NCBI RefSeq assembly: GCF_021129215.1
Contig: NZ_JAJOLP010000001.1
Coordinates: forward strand, 2,976,001 to 3,040,000
DNA length: 64,000 bases
Source: Agromyces sp. S2-1-8
GTDB lineage: Bacteria > Actinomycetota > Actinomycetes > Actinomycetales > Microbacteriaceae
Reading direction: 5' to 3'
Part shown: positions 54,910-63,152 of the stretch, one piece after another
Layout: every line of letters starts with the position of its first letter
How positions within the stretch are numbered: the first letter of the stretch is position 1
Position numbers and translations under genes: made by a program
Notes under the pieces: generated by a model
The model's input: only the letters and a program-made list of their open reading frames with translations
Database searches by the model: none
What the model was told of the DNA's origin: nothing

Positions 54910-55671
54910 ATGAACACCGCCATCACCCCCGGACGCTTCGACGGCAAGGTCGCGATCGTGACCGGCGCCGGGTCCGGCATCGGCCTCGCGACCACCGTGC
55001 GACTCGCCTCCGAGGGCGCGCGCGTGATCGCGGCCGACGTCTCGAAGGAGCGCCTCGACGCACTCGTCGCCGAGCACCCCTCGCTCGACATCGTCGCCGT
55101 CGCGGGCGACATCACCGTCGAGGAGAACGTGCAGGCGCTCGTCGCCGCCGCCGGCGAGCGGGTCGACGTGCTCGCGAACGTCGCCGGCATCATGGACGCC
55201 TTCCTGCCGGCCGCCGAGATCGACGACGCCACCTGGGAGCGGGTCATGAACGTCAACGTCACCGCCGTCATGCGGCTCACCCGCGCGGTGCTGCCCAAGA
55301 TGGTCGAGCAGGGCACGGGCTCGATCGTCAACGTCACGAGCGAGGCGGGCCTGCGCGGCGCCTCGGCCGGTGCCGCGTACACGACCTCGAAGCACGCCGT
55401 CGTGGGCTTCACGAAGAACACCTCGGTCATGTACTCGGGATCGGGCATCCGCGTGAACGCGGTCGCGCCCGGCGGCGTGAAGACGAACATCGAGGCGCCC
55501 TTCAAGTCGGAGCACGCGGGCCGCGTGCTGGGCCCGGTGCTCGGCGCGCTCGCGCTCGTGCCGGCCGAGCCCGAGCAGCTCGCCGCCGCGATCACCTGGC
55601 TGCTGTCGGACGACTCGGCGAACGTGTCGGGCGTCGTGCTCGCCTCGGACGGCGGCTGGTCGGCGATCTGA
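54910..55671 (+). CDS. Short-chain dehydrogenase/reductase (FabG-like)
   Basis: Classical SDR of 253 aa. Cofactor loop TGAGSGIG (residues 19-26), Asp42 after the second strand in AADVS (NAD(H) preference likely), NVAGIM, catalytic Ser in NVTSEAG and Tyr-x3-Lys in YTTSK. GAGGAGCAG precedes the ATG. Controlled by the divergent TetR. Substrate unknown; such pairs often act on ketones or cyclic alcohols. Confidence 0.9.
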   Translation: MNTAITPGRFDGKVAIVTGAGSGIGLATTVRLASEGARVIAADVSKERLDALVAEHPSLDIVAVAGDITVEENVQALVAAAGERVDVLANVAGIMDAFLPAAEIDDATWERVMNVNVTAVMRLTRAVLPKMVEQGTGSIVNVTSEAGLRGASAGAAYTTSKHAVVGFTKNTSVMYSGSGIRVNAVAPGGVKTNIEAPFKSEHAGRVLGPVLGALALVPAEPEQLAAAITWLLSDDSANVSGVVLASDGGWSAI

Positions 55672-55688
55672 TCGCCCTTCCGACGAGA

Positions 55689-55727
55689 CGGATGCCTCGT
55701 GCCGCGACCCGCGGCACGAGGCATCCG
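55689..55727. terminator. Terminator hairpin made of inverted GGATGCCTCG copies
   Basis: Eighteen-bp perfect arms (CGGATGCCTCGTGCCGCG and its complement) with a three-base loop ACC, 17 bp past the SDR stop and followed by TTGCTTC. Each arm contains one copy of GGATGCCTCG, so the dispersed motif forms the terminator here. Confidence 0.82.
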
Positions 55728-55762
55728 TTGCTTCGGCGAGCGCGCCCGGCGAGACTGGGCGC

Positions 55763-56140
55763 ATGGCCTTCGTGATCAAGCGCGTGTACGAGCCCGCCGA
55801 AGCGGGCGACGGCTACCGGGTGCTCGTCGACCGGCTGTGGCCGCGAGGCGTGAGCAAGGAGCGCGCCGAGCTCGACCTGTGGGACAAGGCGGTCGCCCCC
55901 TCCCCCGAGCTGCGCACCGAGTGGCACCACGCCGCCGACCGGCTGGGCGACTTCGAGCACTTCGCGTCGCGCTACCGCGCCGAACTCGACGAGAACGCCG
56001 CAGCCGACGCACTGCTCGAGCTTGGGCGCGAGCATGATCGCGTGACGCTGCTCTACGGCGCACGCGACACGCAGGTCAACCACGCCGAGGTGCTGCTCGA
56101 CTGGCTCGCCGGCCACGGAGCCGTCGTCGAGCGGAACTGA
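55763..56140 (+). CDS. DUF488 family protein (YeaO-like)
   Basis: Product of 125 aa (FVIKRVYEPAEAGDGYRVLVDRLWPRGVSKERAELDLWDKAVAPS and FASRYRAEL, then TLLYGARDTQVNHAEVL). DUF488 proteins have no agreed function; some are linked to heavy-metal or stress responses. The N-terminal DRLWPRG motif is diagnostic. No Shine-Dalgarno before the ATG at 55763, so probably leaderless. No functional link to its neighbours is evident. Confidence 0.88.
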   Translation: MAFVIKRVYEPAEAGDGYRVLVDRLWPRGVSKERAELDLWDKAVAPSPELRTEWHHAADRLGDFEHFASRYRAELDENAAADALLELGREHDRVTLLYGARDTQVNHAEVLLDWLAGHGAVVERN

Positions 56141-56234
56141 CGCGTCGCGCGCGGCAGGCGAACCGCGGCGGGGTTGAGGCGAACCGCCGCGCAGCGTAGC
56201 GTGCGTCGTGACCCGAAGGAAGCGAGCATTCATC

Positions 56235-56687
56235 ATGATTGCGCAGCATCGGACCCGCACCGCCGTCCTCGCCCTCGCGGCCGCCGCCGCACTCACGCTC
56301 ACCACGGCGGCCGCCGCCGCGCAGGCCAGGCCACCGGGCACACCGGCCATTCCGCTGAACAACGAGCAGGAGACGACCGGCGCCACCGGCGGCGGGCACG
56401 GCTTCATCGCCTTCGAGATCGCCGACGGCGAGTTCTGCTACACCCTCGAGGTCGAGGGGCTCACCGCCGGCGCCGTGGCCGCGCACATCCACCTCGCCCC
56501 GCGCGGCGTCGCCGGCGGCGTCGTCGTGCCGCTCTCGGTGCCGAACGCCACGGCCTTCACCGTCGAGGACTGCGCCGACGCCGACGCGGCCGTGCTCGAC
56601 GCCATCGCCGAGAACCCGCGCGCGTACTACGTCAACGTGCACACGCCGACGTATCCCGGCGGTGAGGTGCGCGGGCAGCTGAAGTAG
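56235..56687 (+). CDS. Secreted CHRD-domain protein
   Basis: Product of 150 aa with a Sec signal peptide (RTAVLALAAAAALTLTTAAAAAQA). It then has one CHRD domain (GGGHGFIAFEIADGEFCYTLEVEGLTAGAVAAHIHLAPRG, ending YYVNVHTPTYPGGEVRGQLK). CHRD domains are found in chordin and bacterial extracellular proteins of unknown role. The ATG 56235 is preceded by GGAAGCGAG; a GTG nine codons upstream is also possible. Two cysteines may form a disulfide outside the cell. Confidence 0.86.
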   Translation: MIAQHRTRTAVLALAAAAALTLTTAAAAAQARPPGTPAIPLNNEQETTGATGGGHGFIAFEIADGEFCYTLEVEGLTAGAVAAHIHLAPRGVAGGVVVPLSVPNATAFTVEDCADADAAVLDAIAENPRAYYVNVHTPTYPGGEVRGQLK

Positions 56688-56712
56688 CGCTCACGGCGCG
56701 TCGCGACGGCGG

Positions 56713-57564
56713 TCAGGGCACGAACGGGAAGATCGCCGGAGCACCCGTGTGCGCGTAGACGAGCACGAGGAACACGACGAGGTCGAACAGCAGGTGCACC
56801 ACCAGCACGTAGGTCAGCGACTTCGTCAGCTTGAACGTGTAGCCCTGCACGAGGGCGAACGGGATCGTGAGCAGCGGCCCCCAGCTCTGGTAGCCGAGCT
56901 CCCACAGGAACGAGACGAAGACCGTCGCCTGCAGGAGGTTCGCCTGCCAGGCCGGGAAGTGCCGCAGGAGCAGCGCGAAGACCGTGCAGATGAAGAACAG
57001 CTCGTCCCACGTGCCGACCGCGGTCACCCCGACCGCGAGCCGACCGATCTCGTTCGCACCGTCGACCGCCGGCCAGTTCTCGTAGACCCCTGACCCGATG
57101 AAGTAGGCCGGCAGCACGAGCCAGCCGGCGAGCGTGACGCCCGCGAGGTAGGCCCACTGCGTGCGCGTCCACCGGCGGCCCGTGCGCCAGGGGAAGCGGA
57201 TCACCCGTTCGCGGTAGACGAAGCGCGAGACGAGGAACGGCACCGCGACCGCGAGGCCCAGCACGAGCGCGAATCGGACCATGCCCGCATCGCTGAGGTC
57301 GGCCTTCAGCGACATGGTCGAGATGATCACGAGCCCGATCGCGATGAGCGCGAGGTCGGCGAGCAGCCGCTCGGTGCGCCCCGAACGGTCGCAGAGCCAC
57401 GCGGCGAGGAGCCCGACCGCGATCATCGCGTAGCCCGCGATCGGCGCCATGAACCCGAACAGCAGCACGGCGGCGCCGCACACCAGGACCGCGGGCACGA
57501 GCGCGATCGGGTGCGCGCGCAACGCCGCCGCGTCGGCGGTGTCGGCAAGGTCGATCTTCGGCAT
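56713..57564 (-). CDS. CPBP-family membrane protein with degenerate active site
   Basis: Product of 283 aa with about eight membrane segments. It resembles CPBP (Abi/CAAX-type) intramembrane proteases, but motif 1 reads DELFFIC instead of EExxxRG, and motif 2 (SFLWELG) lacks the FxxxH histidine. Motif 3 HLLFD (HxxxD) remains. It is therefore probably not a protease or is an altered one. ATG at 57564, 11 bp after the HAD gene, so co-transcribed. Confidence 0.75.
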   Translation of the reverse strand: MPKIDLADTADAAALRAHPIALVPAVLVCGAAVLLFGFMAPIAGYAMIAVGLLAAWLCDRSGRTERLLADLALIAIGLVIISTMSLKADLSDAGMVRFALVLGLAVAVPFLVSRFVYRERVIRFPWRTGRRWTRTQWAYLAGVTLAGWLVLPAYFIGSGVYENWPAVDGANEIGRLAVGVTAVGTWDELFFICTVFALLLRHFPAWQANLLQATVFVSFLWELGYQSWGPLLTIPFALVQGYTFKLTKSLTYVLVVHLLFDLVVFLVLVYAHTGAPAIFPFVP

Positions 57565-57575
57565 CGGCGTGCGCC

Positions 57576-58466
57576 CTATTCGTCGTCGCCGAGGTCGCCG
57601 CGACGCGACGCCTCGGCCCAGCGGCCGAGGAACAGCCCCCCGGCCTCGTCGTGGATGAGATCGCCGGCGGTGAGCACCGGGTACCCGGTCGCGGGCACGC
57701 CGTCGGCGGGGCGCACGTCGACGTGCCTGACCGACTCGCCCCGCTCGTGCAGCCAGTCGGCCATGCGGTAGTCGCCCCGCGAGTCGCCCATCGTTCGCCA
57801 GTGCCGCGGACGGACGCCGCGTTCGGCGAGCAGCTCGATCGCGCGTGCCGCGCCGAGATCCTTGCCGAGCCGCACCGACTCGACGTCGGTGGCGATGATG
57901 CTCGGGTCGACCCGCCAGTGCACGCGGCCCGAGGCATCCGGTCGTTCCTCGTCGCCCTGCACCGTGCCGAAGCCCCGGGCCGCGAGCGCCGCATGCGCGT
58001 GCGCGTCGAAGCGCGGCTGGGCCACGAGGTAGTCGCCGGATGACACGTGCACGTGCTGCTCGACCGACACCATCGCGCGCTTGGTCTCGTCGAAGAAGGC
58101 GACCTCGTCGAATTGCGACCGGACGACGTCGCGCATGTAGGCGGTGAACTCCTCGGGCATGGCGAGGTCGAGGTCGACGAAGACCTCGCCGAGCCCGCCA
58201 CGATCGATCGCCGCCCAGACCGCCCCCTTCTCGCAGATCGCCCACACGGGCGCGCCGGGTTCGAGTCCCGCGTCGACGAGGGGCGGCACGACCCGTTCGG
58301 CGATGAAGGCGTCCGACCGGCCGGTGTTGAACACCACGGCGTTGCCGTCGTTCGCGAGGGCCGCGAGATCGCGCGCGATCGACGGGATCGCGATCGACCG
58401 GGTCACCGGGCTCGCGATGGGACCGTCGACGTCGAGCAGGAGGCCGAGGAGCGGGGCGCTGGTCAC
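57576..58466 (-). CDS. HAD-superfamily hydrolase (Cof-like)
   Basis: Product of 296 aa. Nucleophile motif LLLDVDGPIAS (Asp12/Asp14 region), Thr in NTGRSD, and the GDSRGDYRMADWL motif III. The cap lies between (about residues 85-200). A sugar-phosphate or similar phosphatase is likely, with unknown substrate. GTG start at 58466 with TAGGCT 6 nt upstream. Divergent from the M4 protease gene. Confidence 0.88.
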   Translation of the reverse strand: MTSAPLLGLLLDVDGPIASPVTRSIAIPSIARDLAALANDGNAVVFNTGRSDAFIAERVVPPLVDAGLEPGAPVWAICEKGAVWAAIDRGGLGEVFVDLDLAMPEEFTAYMRDVVRSQFDEVAFFDETKRAMVSVEQHVHVSSGDYLVAQPRFDAHAHAALAARGFGTVQGDEERPDASGRVHWRVDPSIIATDVESVRLGKDLGAARAIELLAERGVRPRHWRTMGDSRGDYRMADWLHERGESVRHVDVRPADGVPATGYPVLTAGDLIHDEAGGLFLGRWAEASRRGDLGDDE

Positions 58467-58525
58467 GCCACCAGCCTATGGCGCGGCGCGGCGCCGATGT
58501 CGCCGGCCGGTGCGACGATCGAGTC

Positions 58526-59614
58526 ATGCAGCAGACGATCGTCCCTCCGTACCTGCTCGACCGCATCGCCGACGCCACCCACCGGTTCCCGCTCGCCGCC
58601 GAGGCGGCCCGGCGCTCGCTGCTGCACGACGCGCCGCGACGCGAACTGCGCGGGACGCCGCCGCTGCTGCCGCCCGACCGCGCCGAGCCGCGACTGCCCG
58701 CCGCGCTGCCCGACGCGCCGTCGCAGCCCGACCGCCGCATCTCCGATGCGGAGCACGCCGAGCGGCTGCCGGGCCGGCTCGTGCGGCGCGAGGGCGAACG
58801 CGCGACGGGCGACGAGTCGGTCGACGACGCCTACAACGGGCTCGGCGACACGCACCGGCTGTTCGACCGCGTCTTCGGGCGCGACTCGATCGACGGCGCC
58901 GGAATGCCGCTCGAGGCGACCGTGCACTTCGGCGAGCGCTACGACAACGCGTTCTGGGACGGCGAGCGCATGGTGTTCGGCGACGGCGACGGCGAGGTGT
59001 TCCGCGGCTTCACCGATTCGCTGAGCGTCATCGGCCACGAGCTCGCGCACGGCGTCACCGAGCACACGGCGGGCCTGCGCTACCAGGGTCAGCCGGGCGC
59101 ACTCAACGAGCACGCCTCCGACGCGTTCGGCGCGCTCGTCGAGCAGTACGCGCTGGGTCAGGACGCCGAGGCAGCGACCTGGCTCATCGGCGAGGACATC
59201 TTCACCGACGAGGTGCAGGGCAGGGCGCTCCGGTCGATGCTCGAACCCGGCACCGCCTACGACGACGACGTGCTCGGCCGCGACCCGCAGCCCGCGCACA
59301 TGCGCGACTACGTCGAGACGACCGACGACAACGGCGGCGTGCACCTGAACTCGGGCATCCCGAACCGGGCGTTCGCGCTCGCCGCGCGCGAACTCGGCGG
59401 CTTCGCATGGGAGCACGTCGGCCGCATCTGGTACGACACGCTCACCTCCGGGCGGCTGAGCCCGACGGCGACGTTCGCCGAGTTCGCGGCCGAGACGGTT
59501 CGCCAGGCCGAGCGGCGCTTCGGCGCCGACTCGCGAGAGGCCCGCGCGGTGCGCACGGGCTGGCAGACCGTCGGCGTGCTGCCGGCGACCGACGGGGCCG
59601 AGCGCGGCGCCTGA
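58526..59614 (+). CDS. Protealysin-like M4 metalloprotease
   Basis: Thermolysin-family zinc protease of 362 aa. HELAHGVTEH (His171, Glu172, His175) and Glu195 in ALNEHASD bind zinc; NSGIPNRAF carries the substrate-binding region. The N-terminal PPYLLDRIA and short propeptide match the protealysin subgroup (PPxY-type). No signal peptide is visible, again as in protealysins, which act intracellularly or leave by unconventional routes. The inhibitor gene follows 22 bp later. Confidence 0.92.
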   Translation: MQQTIVPPYLLDRIADATHRFPLAAEAARRSLLHDAPRRELRGTPPLLPPDRAEPRLPAALPDAPSQPDRRISDAEHAERLPGRLVRREGERATGDESVDDAYNGLGDTHRLFDRVFGRDSIDGAGMPLEATVHFGERYDNAFWDGERMVFGDGDGEVFRGFTDSLSVIGHELAHGVTEHTAGLRYQGQPGALNEHASDAFGALVEQYALGQDAEAATWLIGEDIFTDEVQGRALRSMLEPGTAYDDDVLGRDPQPAHMRDYVETTDDNGGVHLNSGIPNRAFALAARELGGFAWEHVGRIWYDTLTSGRLSPTATFAEFAAETVRQAERRFGADSREARAVRTGWQTVGVLPATDGAERGA

Positions 59615-59636
59615 TCGAGGAGTAGCATCCAGCACG

Positions 59637-59936
59637 ATGGAGGTCATCGTGCAGCGCACCGGGGGTCTGGCCGGCCTCCGCACCACGTGGCGCGTCGAGG
59701 TCGACGAGCAGCCCGACCCCGACGCCTGGGTCGTGCTCATCGGCGAGCTGCCGTGGCGCGAGGTGCCCCCCGCTCCCCCCGAGCCCGACCGCTACGTCTA
59801 CCGCATCGAGTGCGCCCCGCACGAGGCGCTGCTCGCCGAGCGCCAGGTCACCGGTCCGTGGCGAGAACTGGTCGACCGGGTGCGCGAGACGGCGCCGCCG
59901 CACCGCGAACCGCCAGCAGCACCCCGAACGCGATGA
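59637..59936 (+). CDS. Emfourin-type protease inhibitor
   Basis: Product of 99 aa matching emfourin, the small protein encoded next to protealysin-like proteases and shown elsewhere to inhibit them. MEVIVQRTGGLAGLRTTWRVEV is the diagnostic N-terminus, and DRYVYRIECAPHEALLAERQ follows. With the protease 22 bp upstream this is a protease-inhibitor pair. TAGCAT sits 8 nt before the ATG. The 3' end overlaps the convergent YhhN gene by 89 bp. Confidence 0.87.
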   Translation: MEVIVQRTGGLAGLRTTWRVEVDEQPDPDAWVVLIGELPWREVPPAPPEPDRYVYRIECAPHEALLAERQVTGPWRELVDRVRETAPPHREPPAAPRTR

Positions 59937-60531
59937 GGCCCTGCGCCGCGAGGTAGGTCGACATCACGGCGAGGTCGTGCGCCGCGAACTCGTATCCGGG
60001 CAGGAAGCGCCCCATCGCGAGCACCGAGTCGGAGACCACGAACAGGGCACCGCCGAGGGCGATCCAGCCGCCGTGCAGCGAAGCGCTCACCGCCATCGCG
60101 CCGATGACGAGCGCGTACGCGACGACCGGCACGGCGAGCGCGCCGGCACCGGGCAGCAGGAGGGCGAGCATCGCGACGACCCACAGCGGATAGACGAGCG
60201 CCCAGGCCGGCGGGCGACGCCGGGCCCGAGGCATCCGCAGGAAGAGCACGATGTAGGCGACGTGCGCCGCCAGGAACGAGGCGAGGCCCGCCACGAACCA
60301 GGGGTCGCCCGGGAACGTCAGCAGCACGTCGCCGCCCCACGACAGCCCGATGCCGGCGAGCAGCAGGGCCGGCACTGGCGCGCCCGAACGACGGGAGACG
60401 ATCACGACGGCGAGCGCGAGCAGCGGCATGAGCAGCGCTTTCGTCGCGGTCACGCTCCAGGCGGGGCCGACGTACTGGAGCACGAGGTGCCCGATCGAGA
60501 CGACGAGGTAGGGGGCGAAGGCGGGCAGCAC
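59848..60531 (-). CDS. YhhN-family membrane protein (lysoplasmalogenase-like)
   Basis: Product of 227 aa with about eight membrane segments; family features GIGLSWGGDVLLTF and GALFVVSDSVLAMGRF carry the conserved Asp pair found in TMEM86/YhhN lysoplasmalogenases. Actinobacteria lack plasmalogens, so the true substrate is uncertain. GTG start at 60531 with TACGAT 6 nt upstream. The 3' end overlaps the emfourin gene on the opposite strand by 89 bp. Confidence 0.85.
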   Translation of the reverse strand: MLPAFAPYLVVSIGHLVLQYVGPAWSVTATKALLMPLLALAVVIVSRRSGAPVPALLLAGIGLSWGGDVLLTFPGDPWFVAGLASFLAAHVAYIVLFLRMPRARRRPPAWALVYPLWVVAMLALLLPGAGALAVPVVAYALVIGAMAVSASLHGGWIALGGALFVVSDSVLAMGRFLPGYEFAAHDLAVMSTYLAAQGLIAFGVLLAVRGAAAPSRAPGRPVLATDR

Positions 60532-60556
60532 GCTCGAATCGTAGCCGAACGACGAC

Positions 60557-60588
60557 GAAGGCCGGCGGGCGCTCGCCCACCGGCCTTC
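60557..60588 (-). terminator. Terminator hairpin after FKBP gene
   Basis: Inverted repeat GAAGGCCGG...CCGGCCTTC with inner GGGCG/CGCCC pairing and a two-base loop (one mismatch), 15 bp past the FKBP stop and before the YhhN promoter. Reads as a rho-independent-like terminator without a long T run. Confidence 0.7.
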
Positions 60589-60603
60589 ACAGCACGGACC
60601 GAC

Positions 60604-60975
60604 TCAGCTGACGCCGAGCAGGTCGATGACGAAGATGAGGGTCTTGCCCGACAGCGGGTGACCGCCGCCGGCGGGGCCGTACGCCTTGTGCGGGGGCACG
60701 ATGAGCTGGCGGCGACCGCCGACCTTCATGCCGGGGATGCCCTCTTTCCAGCCCGTGATGAGGGCCGAGAGGGGGAAGTTGATCGACTGTCCGCGACCCC
60801 ACGAGGAGTCGAACTCCTCACCGGAGTCGAACTCGACGCCGAGGTAGTGCACGTCGACCGTCGAGCCGGGCTGGGCCTCGGCGCCGTCGCCGACGACGAG
60901 GTCTTCGATGACGAGCTCGACGGGGGCCGGGCCCTCGGGAGCGTCGATCTCGGGCTTGCTGTTCGTATCGGTCAT
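60604..60975 (-). CDS. FKBP-type peptidyl-prolyl isomerase
   Basis: Product of 123 aa, one FKBP domain (VELVIEDLVVGDGAEAQPGSTVDVHYLGVEFDSGEEFDSS, INFPLSALITGWKEGIPGMKVGGRRQLIVPPHKAYG). No signal peptide, so a cytoplasmic folding helper. GAGGGC precedes the ATG at 60975; the frame is open upstream but without motif support. Acts on proline bonds in newly made proteins. Confidence 0.94.
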   Translation of the reverse strand: MTDTNSKPEIDAPEGPAPVELVIEDLVVGDGAEAQPGSTVDVHYLGVEFDSGEEFDSSWGRGQSINFPLSALITGWKEGIPGMKVGGRRQLIVPPHKAYGPAGGGHPLSGKTLIFVIDLLGVS

Positions 60976-61196
60976 GCCCTCAATCAAAACGGATTCCACG
61001 TGCCCGTGTCCATCGCGGACGGATGTCCACCGGGGTCTTGCGCTACTGGCGAACACCATGCACGCTGGAACCCTAAGAGATCCGTCGCCCCGTAGAGATG
61101 TCGGCAGTGCCACACCACAGGGCGGCGGATTTCTGTTGCGTTCCGGCACGCCGGGAGCACGACAGGGGCAGGCGGTTCCGCCGCCCTGCGGTGACC

Positions 61197-61616
61197 TCAG
61201 TCCTGCATCAGCCGAGACCTGATGAGGAAGCGAACGCCCTCGGGCGCCTCGATCGAGAACCCGCTGCCGCGACCCGGGACGACATCGACGGTGAGGTGGG
61301 TGTGCCGCCAGTAGGCGAACTGCTCGGCCGACATCCAGAAGCCGGCGACGCGCGCCGACCCCGAGGCATCCCGACCGAGCTCGAGCTCGCCGAGCAGCAC
61401 GTCGGCCTCACTCGTGACGAACTCGCCCGCCGGGTAGCACATCGGCGAACTGCCGTCGCAGCACCCGCCGGACTGGTGGAACATGAGGGGACCGTGCATC
61501 GACCAGAGGCGGTCGAGCAGCGTCGCCGCCGCGGGTGAGAGCTCCACCCGCGACGACCACTCCCCCGCGATCACCACCCGGCCGACGACGCCGTCCGCGA
61601 ATCGTTCGAGCGACAA
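61197..61616 (-). CDS. DUF779 protein (aldehyde-dehydrogenase associated)
   Basis: Product of 139 aa with the DUF779 core FHQSGGCCDGSSPMCYPAGEF, a Cys-rich metal-site-like loop, and HTHLTVDVVPGRGSGFSIEAPEG. DUF779 genes travel with exaC-type aldehyde dehydrogenases, as here (12 bp downstream of it). The start is uncertain: the longest frame begins with TTG at 61616 with only a weak GGGG upstream. Role unknown; metal binding to the two Cys pairs is possible. Confidence 0.85.
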   Translation of the reverse strand: MSLERFADGVVGRVVIAGEWSSRVELSPAAATLLDRLWSMHGPLMFHQSGGCCDGSSPMCYPAGEFVTSEADVLLGELELGRDASGSARVAGFWMSAEQFAYWRHTHLTVDVVPGRGSGFSIEAPEGVRFLIRSRLMQD

Positions 61617-61628
61617 CGCGGCCCCGAT

Positions 61629-63152
61629 TCAGAAGAACCCGAGCGGGTTCTCGTTGTAGCTCACGAGCAGGTTCTTCGTCTGCTGGTAGTGGTCGAGCGC
61701 GAGCTTGTTGTTCTCGCGGCCGATGCCCGACGACTTGTACCCGCCGAACGCGGCGCCCGCCGGGTACGCGTGGTAGTTGTTCACCCACACCCGCCCGGCC
61801 TGGATGTCGCGGCCGGCGCGGTACGCCTCATTGCCGTTGCGGCTCCAGACGCCGGCGCCGAGTCCGTAGAGGGTGTCGTTCGCGATCGAGATGGCGTCGT
61901 CGTAGTCGGTGAAGCTCGTGACGGCGACGACCGGGCCGAAGATCTCCTCCTGGAACAGGCGCATCCGATTCTGGCCCTCGAAGATGGTCGGCTGCACGTA
62001 GTAGCCCTCGCTGAGGTCGCCGCCGAGGTCGGCGCGCTCACCGCCGAGCAGCAGCTTCGCACCCTCCTGCTTGCCGATGTCGATGTAGCTCAGGATCTTC
62101 TCGAGCTGATCGTTCGACGCCTGCGCGCCGACCTGGGTCTCGGTGTCGAGCGGGTTGCCCTGCTTCGCCTGCTTCGTCCGTTCGATCGCGTCGTCCAGGA
62201 ACGTGTCGTAGATCGATCTCTGGATGAGCGAGCGGCTCGGGCAGGTGCAGACCTCGCCCTGGTTGAAGGCGAACAGGCTGAAGCCCTCGAGGGCCTTGTC
62301 GTAGAACGAGTCGCGCCGATCGGCCACCGACTCGAACACGATGTTCGGGCTCTTCCCGCCGAGTTCGACCGTCGAGGGGATGATGTTGTTCGACGCGTAC
62401 TGCAGGATGAGCCGTCCGGTCGTCGTCTCGCCCGTGAAGGCGATCTTGCGGATGCGGCTCGACGAGGCGAGCGGCTTGCCCGCCTCGACGCCGAAGCCGT
62501 TCACGACGTTGAGCACGCCCGCCGGAAGCAGGTCGGCGATGAGCTCGACGAGCACGAGGATGGAGGTGGGCGTCTGCTCGGCGGGCTTCAGAACGACGGC
62601 GTTCCCCGCGGCGAGGGCCGGCGCGAGCTTCCACACCGCCATGAGCAGCGGAAAGTTCCAGGGGATGATCTGCCCGACCACGCCGAGCGGCTCCTGGAAG
62701 TGGTACGCCACCGTGTCCTCGTCGAGCTGCGTGAAGCTGCCCTCCTGCGCACGGATGAGGCTCGCGAAGTAGCGGAAGTGGTCGCTCGCGAGTGGGAGGT
62801 CGGCGTTCAACGGCTCGCGGATCGACTTGCCGTTGTCCCACGTCTCGGCGACGGCGAGGAGTTCGCGGTTGCGGTCGATGCGGTCGGCGATCGCGTTGAG
62901 GATGCCGGCGCGGTGCGCGGCACTCGTGCGGCCCCACGCGGGTGCGGCCTTGTGCGCCGCGTCGAGCGCGGCGTCGATGTCGGCGGCGGTGCCGCGGGCG
63001 ACTTCGGTGAAGGCCTTTCCGTTCACGGGCGAGATGTTCTCGAAGTAGGCGCCGCCTTCGGGCTTCACCCACTCGCCGCCGATGAAGTGCTCGTAGCGCG
63101 GCTTGAACTCGATGAGCGCGCCGGGGGTGCCGGGCGCGGCGTACACGGTCAT
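61629..63152 (-). CDS. NAD(P)-dependent aldehyde dehydrogenase (ExaC/acetaldehyde type)
   Basis: Product of 507 aa. Cofactor/catalytic motifs: [55 protein letters not shown] with the catalytic Glu, and the nucleophile Cys in [13 protein letters not shown]-terminal [21 protein letters not shown] is typical of the ExaC group that oxidises acetaldehyde from ethanol. Likely controlled by the GAF-type regulator just upstream and co-transcribed with DUF779. Confidence 0.95.
   Translation of the reverse strand: MTVYAAPGTPGALIEFKPRYEHFIGGEWVKPEGGAYFENISPVNGKAFTEVARGTAADIDAALDAAHKAAPAWGRTSAAHRAGILNAIADRIDRNRELLAVAETWDNGKSIREPLNADLPLASDHFRYFASLIRAQEGSFTQLDEDTVAYHFQEPLGVVGQIIPWNFPLLMAVWKLAPALAAGNAVVLKPAEQTPTSILVLVELIADLLPAGVLNVVNGFGVEAGKPLASSSRIRKIAFTGETTTGRLILQYASNNIIPSTVELGGKSPNIVFESVADRRDSFYDKALEGFSLFAFNQGEVCTCPSRSLIQRSIYDTFLDDAIERTKQAKQGNPLDTETQVGAQASNDQLEKILSYIDIGKQEGAKLLLGGERADLGGDLSEGYYVQPTIFEGQNRMRLFQEEIFGPVVAVTSFTDYDDAISIANDTLYGLGAGVWSRNGNEAYRAGRDIQAGRVWVNNYHAYPAGAAFGGYKSSGIGRENNKLALDHYQQTKNLLVSYNENPLGFF

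Larger units (their letters stand above)
3477..61371. repeat. Dispersed GGATGCCTCG motif (about 25 copies)
   Basis: The 9-mer GGATGCCTC or its complement was found by eye at 3477, 7252, 7679, 14642, 17550, 18423, 20749, 23681, 24997, 28396, 29935, 30470, 31293, 32980, 34297, 35719, 37948, 48904, 50924, 53595, 54063, 54746, 55690 (with an inverted partner at about 55718), 57931, 60228 and 61363. All but two extend to the 10-mer GGATGCCTCG. Copies lie in genes (mostly reading Glu/Asp-Ala-Ser) and in spacers. See the finding for interpretation. Confidence 0.75.
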
